From: Gracilaria gracilis
Taxonomy: Eukaryota > Rhodophyta > Florideophyceae > Gracilariales > Gracilariaceae
Length of the DNA: 64,000 nucleotides
Direction: 5' to 3'
Assembly (NCBI GenBank): GCA_030374805.1
Contig: JARGSG010000200.1
Location: forward strand, 930,001 to 994,000
Part shown: positions 48,587 through 58,783 of the stretch, one piece after another
How positions within the stretch are numbered: the first letter of the stretch is position 1
How the letters are laid out: each line of letters begins with the position of its first letter
Translations under genes and position numbers: made by a program
Notes under the pieces: generated by a model
Seen by the model: only the letters and a program-made list of their open reading frames with translations
What the model was told of the DNA's origin: nothing
Databases searched by the model: none

Positions 48587-49573
48587 TTAGATTCCGGGCT
48601 GTACGCAAGCGCTGGTTCGAGTTGGATTCCCTAGCCATAGAGACATACTCTCAGAAAAATATTCACCGGCATTGTCATATCTAATCCGCTTTAGCTTCTT
48701 TCCAGACTGTTTTTCGAATAAGGCGATCATGTCTTTCACCCTATCATGAACCTGAGTTCTATCCCTGAGAAGCCTGATTGCAGACAAGCGACTCTTGTCA
48801 TCATACAACGAAACGAAGTATTGGGATCTCGATAGTGTTTGGACATCTACAGGTCCCAGGACGTCTGTATGAACGAGCTCCAGTACCTCGATTGCAGTTG
48901 GAGCAGTTAGCGGTAGTCGTGGGACTCGCGTAGACTTTCCTTCTGCACATGGCTCGCAGTAGCCAATGGCACTGAGCTTAGTCTTGGGAACGCCTGTGAC
49001 AAGATTAGGAGTCTTCCGGAGATAGTCAAGACTTGGATGACCAAGCCTCTGATGCCATAACTCAGTAAACTTCTGGTTACCACGTACAATCAAAGATGTA
49101 CTCGTGTTTTCGGCTGTGGGGTACACCACCAGTTCATACAGTTCTTCAGCTATTTCTCTACTCATTGTGAGAAGCTGATTAGTCTCTTGGTTCAGTATCA
49201 AAGCCGCGCCATTGCCTTCTGCGTTAGTCAGGAATACCGCCATATACCCTCTACGACGGATTGCACTGACCGAGATGAGGCTACACATGAGGTCTGGTAC
49301 ATACAAGACGTTATGTAGGTGTATCTTAGTAAGGTTTCCTCTTTCATTTGGTACCCAACATTGTGCTCTGCCTTCACGTGCAACAATAACCTTGGTGCCA
49401 TCACCAATGGATACAGTCTTCTTCGACGATGGTCGTAGTGTTGATGAGAAATAGCTCTTATTGTTCGTAATGTACCTGGATGCACCGGAGTCAAGATACC
49501 AGCATTGTTCCTGATCCTTGTGAAATTTGAGGTTGGCAACCAGAGCCGTGTCCTTCACAGCTACGCTGTCCAA
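48587..49573 (-). pseudogene. Copia-3 protease and integrase
   Basis: Protease WYLDSGASRYITNN and CSLISVSAIRRRGY, then the integrase finger KFTELWHQRLGHPSLDYL...CEPCAEGKSTR and core VLELVHTDVLGPVDVQTLSR, FVSLYDDKSR and RYDNAGEYFSE. This is a standard Copia order. The frame ends at a stop near 48587, and the upstream side is cut by the TRIM at 49586. Confidence 0.85.
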
Positions 49574-49585
49574 ATGGTCACCAAC

Positions 49586-50537
49586 TGTAATATAGTGGCA
49601 CCCACTTACGTATTACGACCACTACCTGTGATTGCATCACGACCTGCCAGTTAGTATAAGTAGATAGCTCACTCCAGGAGTAGCACTACTCTTATTCTAG
49701 TCATCGACAGTGCGTCGGTCTTGGTTCTGTAAAGATGTTCAGTACCAGTCTAGCCTAACCTTCACTACCTTACATATGGTAGCATCTAAGTTCGATTCAC
49801 GCCGCTTGAATCTCCCAGTCACGAAAAAATCCAACAGAAAAGACTGTAGTTAATTAACGTAGTCCAGAGAAAATGGCCACGCTGTGTAGTGTACACCGTG
49901 GGCCTGAAGCGCAGGACCAGTCAAAGGTCAAGGGCGCTGAAGGGATTATGTTCAATATCGCTTAAACCACGAAAAGTGGTGGAGTTTAGGGATATCGAGA
50001 CAAAGAGTATGTCGAAATGTATCCTAACGGTAAATCATGGAAGGTTCACGATATATGGAATTTAATTGCCGCTGCGTTGCAGGACAATCAAACCTTTAAG
50101 TTCTGTTTATCATGGTATTAGGATAGTAAGAGGTACTTGAAGAAGACCCACGAAAAATTAACTATCAGATTCCGATGAGAAGAACAAGAAGTTCCAAGCC
50201 CGACATATATTTAAGGGGTAAGAAAAGTTAATAAGCTATGAATGAGGGAGAAAGGTCATATGTTGTTTTTGAAAAACACGTATATAAAAGATCAACGATC
50301 TTCAAATGCTTGAATCGATGCGGACATCGATTTTGAAGGGAAGGTGAATGTAATATAGTGGCACCCACTTACGTGTTACGACCACTACCTGTGATTGCAT
50401 CACGACCAGCCAGTTAGTATAAGTAGATAGCTCACTACAGAAGTAGCGCTACTCTTATTCTAGTCATCGACAGTGCGTCGGTTTTGGTTCTGTGAAGATG
50501 TTCAGTACCAGTCTAGCCTAACCTTCACTACCTTACA
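49586..50537 (-). mobile_element. TRIM-like non-autonomous LTR element
   Basis: Orientation by primer and purine sites is plus; it lies in a minus-strand host element. Two 189-bp LTRs (49586-49774, 50349-50537) begin TGTAATATAGTGG and end CCTTACA. They flank 574 bp with no long ORF, and the target duplication is CCAAC (49581-49585, 50538-50542). The primer site ATGGTAGCATCTAAG and purine tract GAAGGGAAGGTGAA match those of Gypsy-2, as do the LTR ends, so Gypsy-2-type enzymes probably mobilised it. Confidence 0.88.
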
Positions 50538-50673
50538 CCAACATCATAAGTGAGAATAACAGTTTCCATTTCAGCATCATCAGAGTGCTGACACTGTGCT
50601 ACAAGGAGTGCCGCTACACTGTCCGATTCATTCCCGTCGTCTTGAACGGACTGACCCTTCTTGTTTGACTTCT

Positions 50674-51294
50674 TTACTTTGTACTGTGGACTATCAGGGT
50701 TTCCCAGCAGTCCTTCTTTACATGCCCCTTCTTACGACAGGGGTGGCATCTGATCAAGCGGGAGGATCGCTTGGTGTGCACCTGGAGAGCTTTGGTCTGA
50801 AACCCATTGACGTTTGAGCCTCTCCTATGCTTGTCGAGTTGTCCCTCTCTGGAAATCAACCTTGGTACAGCGTCCTTCAAACTAGCCCCGGTCTGGTTTA
50901 CCACCTCAGCCGTGACTTCGAACTCCTTCATTAGACCTCTCAGTATGGCTCTCAGTCTTTCAGCATTAAACACAGTCTGTCCTATGCCACCAAGTTTCAT
51001 CTCAATGACTGACAAGCGATTGATGTAGTCCAGAACGGTCTCAGATGCGTCCATCTGCATGTCCTGGTATCGTTCGAGTAGTGCGTTGATACTTGCCTGC
51101 GAAACCATTTCGGAGTTTGATTGCAGCGTGTGCAACACCTCAAAAAGATTGCGCATCTTCATCACCGGCGCCACACAAAATTCATGAACGGAGAGCAATA
51201 TGCACCTGAGTGCAGTATCGCAGCTGGTCTCAAACTTTTTCCTTTCTTCATCGTCTTCAGGTCTCGCTTCTGCGCCACTCAGAATTTGCCACAC
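50674..51294 (-). pseudogene. gag: Copia-3 Gag
   Basis: A 206-codon frame resembles the UBN2/Retrotran_gag type: NLFEVLHTLQSNSEMVSQAS, LERYQDMQMDASETVLDYIN and LRAILRGLMKEFEVTAEVVN. It has a good zinc knuckle CHPCRKKGHVKKDC near the C-terminus. The start region toward 51480 has extra stops. Confidence 0.8.
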
Positions 51295-51482
51295 AACGTT
51301 TTATCTAACGACTAGTTCAATTTTCGGTGACCACATGAAGTAGTTGTCTGCTTTGAGCAGAAGAATGCGAAACCTTGCGGCATCAAACAACGATTCCGAC
51401 ATCCTCGATTCGCTACAGGATGTCAAAGAGGGAAAACGTAGAAGTTAAACTTGTTGACTGTGCGGGTAGGTGCTCGATAACC

Positions 51483-51794
51483 TTTTGAAATGAAGATTGA
51501 CTAAGATGAGAAGGTATCCGAAGAATTGCTTTATTCTTCGGTTTATTGAGTGTCTAGCTGTGTTTTATAGTCTACCATCAAGGATGAATACACAGCTATT
51601 GTTTTCCATGTGTGCTCTAAATCTTTGATTAGAACAGCATAAATGTTGATCCGTCGTGGAACGCCCTGAGATCGCAACGCGCTGCCCTATACATGTCAGA
51701 TGGTAGTCACCGCACGAGTTTGCCAGATACATGTTGTCTGTGCAGTACACAGTCTCACACGACTGCTCGTGCAGGCGGCGTCAGTGTCGCTACA
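51483..51794 (-). repeat. Copia-3 5' LTR
   Basis: The 312-bp partner of 40602-40913 is followed on its inner side (minus strand) by GGTTATCGAGCACC, a candidate primer site, and on its outer side by the GAAAA duplication. Confidence 0.85.
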
Positions 51795-51799
51795 GAAAA

Positions 51800-52078
51800 C
51801 TCTGGAGCAGCTACTGCCCGGAATATAAAAATGATTCAGCTTCTTGCCGAACTCCAGACAAAATGATTCAGCTTCTTGCCGAACTCCAGACAGCCGCACC
51901 AGCAATTTGGGCACGTACTCAAAACGGTTGGGTGCAGGCAGCGACACGAGCAGTAGGTTGCACGCGGAGACAGTGCTGTCAAGACGAACGGGCACTCAAA
52001 ACGGATTACAACCTCACGCATCATAGATTCTATCACTTTATTCATCGCCAAGCTGATTCTTTGCGGCTCAAGATCTGA
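51800..52078 (+). pseudogene. host ORF C2, 3' part with 32-bp duplication
   Basis: This continues host ORF C2 in phase after the GAAAA duplication (SGAATARNIKMIQLLAELQT). A 32-bp direct repeat (51831-51862 and 51863-51894) then shifts the frame, giving a TGA. With a single copy the frame would run on through AAPAIWARTQNGWVQAATRA and THHRFYHFIHRQADSL to a stop at 52076-52078. Two independent lesions, the duplication and Copia-3, therefore hit the same ORF. Function unknown. Confidence 0.5.
51831..51894. repeat. 32-bp tandem duplication
   Basis: Two identical copies of a 32-bp unit start ATGATTCAGCTTCTTGCC. The length is not a multiple of three, so it frameshifts the host ORF. Confidence 0.9.
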
Positions 52079-52382
52079 CGGTAGTGTGGACGGCCATGTC
52101 CAAACACTATGCAGTGAAGCACAACTTACTGCACTGGTACACTCGACAAGAGATGTACTGTTCTCCGGGAAGGGTGGGTGGGTGTTCCAATAAGCAAAAC
52201 GTTGCGCAAGATGCTAAGATAGAACAGCATTGAGCGATCACCCTCTGCGCCGAGAAGTGACGACGGCTGATCGCTCTGCTGAAGAGCATCTTGCGCCACG
52301 ACGCATCTAGAAATGGCTCTAATAAATCCACTATGCGTGTCCTTGAGAATCTACCAGTAAGTCCGTGCCGAAGGGCGACAAA

Positions 52383-52488
52383 ATGCGCCGTGTGACACGG
52401 TGAACAACATGCACCGTGTGACACGGTGAACAACATGCGCCGTGTGACACGGTGAACAACATGCGCCGTGTGACACGGCGAACAACAT
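52383..52488. repeat. palindromic 26-bp minisatellite, four copies
   Basis: Units of 26 bp contain CACCGTGTGACACGGTG or CGCCGTGTGACACGG, so each unit can fold into its own hairpin around TGA. Four tandem copies have three variable sites. Long reverse frames over it are repeats, not genes. Confidence 0.9.
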
Positions 52489-52882
52489 ACGACTTTGGGC
52501 TTGTAGGAGAGACCAAACAGCGCCATGTTGCTGGTTTTGCGTTGAAGTGCCAATTGGCAGTTTCTCCGGGCAAAGCAGCCGCGCGCATACGCTACGACGC
52601 CGTTGCGCGCTTATGCTCCGATGCGAGGCGGCGTGAGCGAAACTCGTAGCAGACGCGGGCCTCTTTTGGTTGCTCTGCCTCTGCCGCGACACACAATGCA
52701 ATCTCTGCTCATCAATTGCAGTCGGTAAAGTCTGGGCGAGGGAGCGCATAGCAGAACTATAGCGCAGACAGAGTTTTCGTAGAAAAGTGTAATGGGACAC
52801 ATTCTTTTCCTTGTTCAGAACGGAACAAGAAGGGCCCTCTCAATTCATGTGTCTCAGTGCGTAATTGCTGCCAACGTGGGCA

Positions 52883-53588
52883 ATGGCTCGTGCTTCCATC
52901 CAATCTGTGCTACATACTTTGGAGCCCGAAAAAGTAGAAATCAGGAGGGCTAGGTTGGAGCTACGTGGTTCTTTTTCGAGGAGTGGTTCCTCTTCCTTGC
53001 TAACATCTGCTGCCGCGCTCCGTGATATGACTGCTGATTCTCAATTCCAAATTGACATCAAAGCAATTACACGTCGTGCTTGAACGGGAGCCTAAGCGAG
53101 TGTACAAACAATAGGGGAAGTTTTTGAGCCTAGGTGGAAACTCAACAAGGAGAGAACGCTGCGAAGAACGAATAACGCGGTGTTTGTGTTCAGTAAAGGT
53201 CGGGATAATCATCAAGGGGCTCTATCAGGCGAAACGGAACATTACCAACATCGCGAACGACATATGCGAGTATGAAGAACTTCCGCTGGTCAGTAACGTC
53301 GACTTCATGTTGGTTTTCATACATATTTGCTATCGCCACAAATCGTGGCAGTTCCCAACAATTCCGGTTAATTCAGTATTTGGCAGCTCTTCATATAAGG
53401 CTGCTAGGCACTTAGGTACTCACATCTGCACAGAAGTTCATCGTTTTGGAATCAGTGATCCACCTCCAAAGAAAGTACTTGGTTGGAGCTATTGCTGCGA
53501 AGGTTACGATGGCAGGCAGTATCCTCATCTCTTATATTTGTGCCATCACTTGCTTGTCCTGGCTTTGAGATCGTGTGCGAACATCTGA
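52883..53588 (+). other. possible degenerate coding region
   Basis: ATG at 52883 opens a 66-codon frame (MARASIQSVLHTLEPEKVEI). After stops at 53081 and beyond, a neighbouring frame at 53124-53588 encodes NIANDICEYEELPLVSNVDF and KKVLGWSYCCEGYDGRQYPH. The two may be parts of one decayed or spliced gene. No domain is recognised, and the second frame lacks a clear start. Confidence 0.3.
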
Positions 53589-53908
53589 AAACAGGTATAT
53601 AGAGCTAATGTCTTATACCTGCTGCATCTCAATGAAGAGTCAATCAGGTTGAAAACTTAATCAAATATCGTTTTCCAAACACTCTTGAATAAGCACTGCT
53701 GGAATTCTTTCTGTCATTCTGTTGGAGTCACCCCTTTGGATGGAAGCGCTTACTACATCATGTCTGGGATTCAGTTTGGTATCTTCCTGTGAAACCCATA
53801 CTGTTTTCAAGTAATCAGGGCTTAATAAGTGCCAACATGCTGAGAAAAGGTGAGCCAGAACGGTTGTCAAACCATCTGCCCAGAATATGAGTCGCGCCAG
53901 CTGATTTG

Positions 53909-53918
53909 TATATAAAAG
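53909..53918 (+). promoter_or_regulatory. TATA box of the cysteine-rich peptide gene
   Basis: TATATAAAAG within TTTGTATATAAAAGCTGG lies 101 bp before the ATG, placing a start of transcription near 53940. Confidence 0.6.
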
Positions 53919-54018
53919 CTGGTTGAGCGAACGTGCTTGGAATCACTCTCATCTCCCGCAGAAGTTCAATACCACTCAACTCAACATATTAGAGCTTTGG
54001 TTCATATTCAAACTGATA

Positions 54019-54291
54019 ATGGTCACCTACAAGTTCTTTTTCTTTGCAGTGCTGCTCGGTGTCATTCTTTCGTGGGCGTCGGCTGAAGTGGTCAAGTCTA
54101 CCGAAGTTAACGAAGCTGCAGAAATGGGAGATGAAGATGAGGCCTTGCTGTTGCCAAACTCAATGCGTCAAAAAGGCAAGGGAAAATGCAAATCGCGATG
54201 CATAAGAGGGTGCAGAAGAATATGCAACGATTTCCTGACGTCTTCAGGTGGGAGGCGTAAGTGCAGACAAGCTTGCTACCATGTCATCTAA
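54019..54291 (+). CDS. secreted cysteine-rich peptide precursor (90 aa)
   Basis: ATG at 54019 gives a signal peptide (MVTYKFFFFAVLLGVILSWA, cleavage near ASA), an acidic propiece (EVNEAAEMGDEDEALLLP) and a strongly basic C-terminal peptide of about 40 residues. The peptide has six Cys spaced C-X3-C-X3-C-X3-C-X11-C-X3-C (KGKCKSRCIRGCRRIC...CRQAC). Paired CX3C motifs recall helical-hairpin peptides, and the acidic-pro/basic-mature layout is typical of host-defence peptides. Extracellular antimicrobial activity is inferred, not shown. A strong TATA box lies upstream and the ORF is intronless. Six Cys would allow three disulfides. Confidence 0.75.
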   Translation: MVTYKFFFFAVLLGVILSWASAEVVKSTEVNEAAEMGDEDEALLLPNSMRQKGKGKCKSRCIRGCRRICNDFLTSSGGRRKCRQACYHVI

Positions 54292-55195
54292 TGGTTCAGA
54301 GAAGAAACGTTTATGTGCTATGGTGGGCGTTCACCAGGTACTATAGGTGCAAGAGATGAAAGTGGTACATGCCTGTTTATGAGCTTTTTGGCTGCTGCGG
54401 CGCACTCGCTGTGTGTCTCTAGCCCTGTGTGAATAACTGTCTTGCTGATGGTATCATCGCAGCAATAGCTCTATAATAAAGAATAACCGAGCATACCTTT
54501 TGTGCGGGACGTTTAGGCGATTAATTAGGCTTCACAGCTGCGTCTGGGAGGTTGGTGCAAGCTTCAAGATGTTTAGCGAGCAGCTCAGCGCTTGTTCATT
54601 TGCTTCGTAGATGGCAAGTTTCTCTACATGTTGCTCAATTAATCGGGGCTGCAACACTATTGCTGGAGAACGGTAACATAAGAGGTCTCGTTCGTTCTAT
54701 AGAGAGAACGCCAGACTTCATCCCCATTCATATTGCTCTACTACTGCCATCAGTACATCTAGAAAGTACTATCTGAGTAGTACCGAAGATCTTCGGGACA
54801 AGCTTGCAACAAAGCTTAAAGATTGACTTCGATTACTCTATTTGGCCCTACACCTACCATATTATTACATAGTTAAAAACTACTTTGAGCTCATTAGAAT
54901 TCCTCGCGACACGAAGTAAAATATTGAATGACTCAGATATTTATACCTTCTAAGGCGAAGGCTCAAGGCTCTGAAACCTGATAAGTTCGTAATTATCACC
55001 CAACCTATCATGATTAATTTAAAAGTTATCACCCCACTCTCTCAATTATGGTGCTCTATAGAAGAGTCTGGAATCCTCTTCGTAATTCCAATCCGAGTAG
55101 AGTCTAATCACCCATTCTAAAGCACTTTAGAAGGTTGTACAACACAATGACGTGACAGCTGATGTTGATGTCGAAGAAGCCGGTAAGAGTGGGGC
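54292..55195. other. 3' flank and AT-rich spacer
   Basis: AATAAAGAATAA-type sequence (CTATAATAAAGAATAACC near 54471) could be the polyadenylation signal of the peptide gene. The rest contains no supported gene. Confidence 0.45.
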
Positions 55196-55241
55196 TGACG
55201 GCGTCGGTGGCGGTGATGGTGGTGGTGGTGGTGGTGGTGTG
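55196..55241. repeat. GGT-rich microsatellite
   Basis: Runs of GGT/GGC/GAT triplets (GGTGGTGGTGGTGG) are present. The proline-rich reverse frame over it is a repeat artefact. Confidence 0.8.
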
Positions 55242-55738
55242 TAGTGAACTGGGGGGATGTTGTTGGATGTTGGCTGATAAAGGGAATTCTGGATCAGGCG
55301 CCAACTACGGTAGAGGGGTTGGAAAGAATGAGAAAGATTGAGGCAGCTAGACAGAGCGGGCACACCCACACGAAGTTGCTCTTCTGTGTGAGTCACTGTC
55401 CAGGAGGAAGGACGAGGTTTTATGCGTACCCCAGCCAAGCCAGTTGACTGCTGACTTGACAGACGTGATTGCACTTGTACATCACGCTAGCAGCCAAAGG
55501 TTCCGCAGGAACAAGATGGTAGGCGTCTAGAAAACTATCTGACGTAACCCTGACTACGCAATTTCCCGTACTGTCCGTTTGTTGACGTACTGCACGTTTA
55601 TCTCGATTTGCGCGCATATGCGTACGCGGCTTAGTCCTGACGTCAGCCAAGACTTGTATGATGCATTGATGTATGTCCAACGCAGAGCGGCAACGGTGAT
55701 GCAGAGTAGACAACAGGGGAAGAGCGGCAGGGCCGGGG

Positions 55739-55976
55739 TCGTGACCCTCTGTGACCGCCAGCTGCAGCTGTGTAGTGAACTAGGGGGAAGAGCGGCTGTG
55801 CCGGGGTTCGAACCACGAACCCCGGGCCCACACAAAAAGCACACGAAGGCGGTTACCGATTGAGCTATGGCCGCTCACGGTGTGGTGATCTCGAGCCACA
55901 CCGCCGGAGGGGTTATAGTGACCCTCTGTGACCGCCAGCTGCAGCTGACAGCAGCTACAAGCTGACAGCAGCTACA
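55739..55976 (-). repeat. tRNA-related (SINE-like) repeat, copy B
   Basis: The minus strand at about 55790-55878 is tRNA-like. A-box TAGCTCAATCGG (55856-55867), anticodon-like loop TTCGTG and B-box GGTTCGAACCC (55804-55814) are all present. An extra 11 nt (TGCTTTTTGTG) follows the anticodon-like loop where tRNA introns lie. GAGCGGC and GCCGCTC can pair at the ends. The block is flanked by direct repeats of GTGACCCTCTGTGACCGCCA (55741, 55918). Stem mismatches argue for a SINE or tRNA pseudogene rather than a working tRNA-Thr(CGT). Confidence 0.55.
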
Positions 55977-57089
55977 TGGTGGCAGCAGTGGTGATGGCGG
56001 CGGTGTGGACGCCTGACTTGGTGGGGTCGATGGCGTCAATGGTGATGGTGACCATGGTAGTGGTGATCATGGCCCCAAATCAAGTATCTGAGTATGTTAC
56101 GGAAGCTCGACCGCTAAGATCTGCTATGCAGCCTGGGGTCTGCTTTCAGCACATGATGATGACTGGGACCATCACGGCCACTGAAATGCTAAAGCAAAAG
56201 ACTCCGCGGTAAAGGTGACTGTTGGGGAGACATGTTGGGCATTGGTGGCCACAGGGGCGGCAGCGCATTGCCCTGGGCGATATCGACATCACGGATTGGA
56301 ACGGTTGCGGAGATGGTGATAGTGATGTATTCATTTTTGGAATGCGGCCAGCTTTTGGTAAAGAAATTCTTTGGAATGGGCGATGTGGGGGCATGATTGG
56401 TTGTGGGTGACTGATAGCGACAAGAAAACGGTGAAGACGACGGAATTGTACTGCCGCATCCATAAACAGTCCATGAGGAGCTTCATAGTCATTTTTGTTC
56501 TTGACAGCATTTGTGACACATTTGTGTCAGACAAGAATGCTTCTTCGAAAATCAAACCAACCCAACTCCAGACATTCTATTCGTTTGATGTTTTTTAAGA
56601 CACATCGAGAACGTTGTCTCATACAAGGATTAGCAAATCCATCGTTCGCCTAGGAATTAAATCTTACTGTCACCCTGGTACGACTACCAATCCTAAGTCT
56701 GATGGTAAGTCTTTCACCTCAAGAATATCCTTACCCAAGTAACAGAGCATTTTCTGTGTACCACAACTTCGGGTGCTACTCAATTGCTAGAAATGGTTTC
56801 GAACAGTTCTGGCTTACAATAATGTGTTTAAGCTCACTCTCAACGCTTAGCAATATCAATAAACGTGCTCATTACCTTCCCCTTATGTCAAATGTGATCA
56901 TATTTTACTGAAGTGCTCAAGCGCATTCTCCTTGCAGTTCAATTTTACAGAAAAGAGAAAAGATACCTCGAATCGGGAAACAAACCAAGAAATACTTTGG
57001 GCAGAAGAGGAAATGGGATCAAACACGCAGTTATCCTGGCCACTGAAAACCCCAAGAGCTAAAAAAATTCAGTTAGGTAGTGAGTGCTT
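55977..57089. other. spacer without a supported gene
   Basis: GT-rich triplet runs (55980-56080) are followed by AT-rich DNA. Frames at 56146-56463 (minus) and 56222-56598 (plus) lack domains. Confidence 0.45.
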
Positions 57090-58145
57090 CTAATAGAGAC
57101 GTTGCGAGCCGAGGAGCGCGTGTCCAAGACGCCATATTGCACCACGGGTCTCGCCAACATGAAGTACAAGGAGCAATATAGAGTCACACAACACCCCCAA
57201 ACCTAAACTTCCAAGCCATTGCGCCGCAAATGCGATTAAGTAAGAATTTGAGACTCGTTCGCTTCCCGGAAACACACTGACACTGGTCAGCTCCAGATAT
57301 GAGCCGTCCTCAACATCCACGCGCACCTCTTTCCAGTCGTATGAAATTCTCAACCGAGACACTGGCAAAAACGAGTTGCTGCAGTCACTTCTTTCCGCGC
57401 AGATTTGTCCATATGTAAGCAGTCGACAAGAGGGTTTTGGAGAACGGGTACAGTGTCGCAGAATGTGGCCAGCAGTACCACACGGCAGTCCGGGGATGCA
57501 TAGTACTGAAGAGGCTGTTCTTTCTCGCAGAATGCTCTCTCCAAATCCATTTTCCTTGAGCCACGCGGTTTCTACACAGTCGGGACCTGGCTCCGGAGTA
57601 ACTTCGTGGGGTCCAGAGCAGCTGCAGCCCCAATAGACGGAGTTCCCTTCCCTTCCTGTGAGGCATCTTGGTATCAGCTGTTCACATCTCGGGTATTGAA
57701 AATACGTCAGGAAACATGTTGACATCTCTAGAAATCAACGAAGGGCTTTGAAACTTACGCCATCGCAGCATTCACAGTTGCAACGTTCAGGTTGTTGTAG
57801 GTCACCTCCCATAAAGCTGAGACATTGAACACTTCGACAGTTCTCCGAATCTGTCTGTGAGCCTCCACAAATACCGCCAAAAGGCAGGCGTGCAAGATCT
57901 AAAGTACATGAAGAGGAGAAAACAATGAGTAATCGAAATTAATATATCGAGGACGAAGGAGGGTTGAAGCTAAGCGTACCGATACTTGAAGGCACCTCAG
58001 CGGAAGACACATGAGGGTAGCCAGATGCAGTCAAGCTAGTTAGAGTTGGCCCTCGTAAGGAAACCGTTTCATTCAGTGGTGCGCCCAGTAGCAACTGCGA
58101 GAGGGTGAAAGCGAGAAGAAGTTGCAAGAGGGCCATCGTTCGCAT
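57090..58145 (-). CDS. cysteine-rich secreted or membrane-anchored protein, three exons
   Basis: The proposed structure is exon 1 58145-57980, exon 2 57898-57759 and exon 3 57725-57090. Introns are 81 nt (GTACGC...TTTAG) and 33 nt (GTAAGT...CTAGAG); both contain stops if retained. The protein has about 313 residues. It has a signal peptide (MRTMALLQLLLAFTLSQLLL), then Cys-dense exon 2 (GGICGGSQTDSENCRSVQC, ERCNCECCDG) and exon 3 with more Cys pairs (YPRCEQLIPRCLTG, VYWGCSCSG, LTYGQICAERSDC). A hydrophobic segment near the end (LGSLGLGVLCDSILLLVLHV) may be a membrane anchor. It is probably extracellular, and the disulfide pattern resembles no family I can name. It is rare here in having introns. 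Splice sites are predicted only. Confidence 0.6.
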
Positions 58146-58783
58146 TTGAGACGAGGTAGAAGCAGTACGAATGTTCCAAGGTGGACAAAGACTGTTATAA
58201 AGCGCTCTGCGGGTTGTCCTTGCTTTGCTGCCGTGCACCTCTCCTCATCGTTGAGTACACGATGAACCACATATGTCCTCGCGGACAGTGCCTCCCCCTC
58301 ACCAACAAGCACGAAACTTTTGTCATTTCGCACATGATGTGACCATATTATCGACATGATGGTGCCTTGGTTGACATTGTGCTAACTTGGCAAGTTTTAG
58401 ATTGTATTTAAAATGTTGGTTATGCTTATTGTTTCGCGACGCAAATGAATCTACCATGTATATAGTTTGCCAAAGCGATATAGGATATCATATGGATCAT
58501 ATGGGTATAGTTACAGTCGCCGGGGCAACTGAAAAGAAACTATACGCCCGGGCTACTCTAACCGTACCTGGTGGAAACAACTGTACAGCATGAATGTGAG
58601 ACTATCTTTTGTAGTTTAGGGAGATTGAACTGATTGTTTTAGTCACATAGCCAAGCAAAATGTCGTCTGATGATAATCAGAGGACTACAAATTAGGAGTC
58701 GGGTTGGAACGGAATGGTCGGGCATCATCTATCTGTACGAACACTAAGATCATGAGCACTGTGATCAGCAGTGAATTTCGTTA
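58146..58783. other. spacer, no supported gene
   Basis: This is the 5' flank of the three-exon gene. Short frame 58387-58593 lacks support. Confidence 0.5.

Larger units (their letters stand above)
40602..51794 (-). mobile_element. Copia-3, old Ty1/Copia element with two nested LTR elements
   Basis: LTRs of 312 bp (40602-40913 and 51483-51794) are clearly diverged. The flanking duplication is GAAAA (40597-40601, 51795-51799). On the minus strand Gag, protease, integrase, RT and RNase H fragments occur in order but with several stops and frameshifts. Gypsy-2 (41172-46168) interrupts RNase H, and a TRIM (49586-50537) lies between Gag and protease. Without the inserts the element is about 5.2 kb. 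Confidence 0.9.

Noticed and set aside
52383-52488. CRISPR-like array
   Set aside because: Units are directly adjacent with no variable spacers; it is a minisatellite in eukaryotic DNA.
52107-52800. Reverse ORFs with repeated HTAHVVHRVTRR-type peptides
   Set aside because: They are translations of the 26-bp minisatellite, with no independent coding evidence.
55104-55474. Proline/threonine-rich reverse ORFs
   Set aside because: They are produced by the GGT/GGC microsatellite.
55790-55878. A functional tRNA-Thr(CGT) gene on the minus strand
   Set aside because: A and B boxes are present, but D, T and acceptor stems pair poorly and a second degenerate copy exists, so a SINE-like or pseudogene call is safer.
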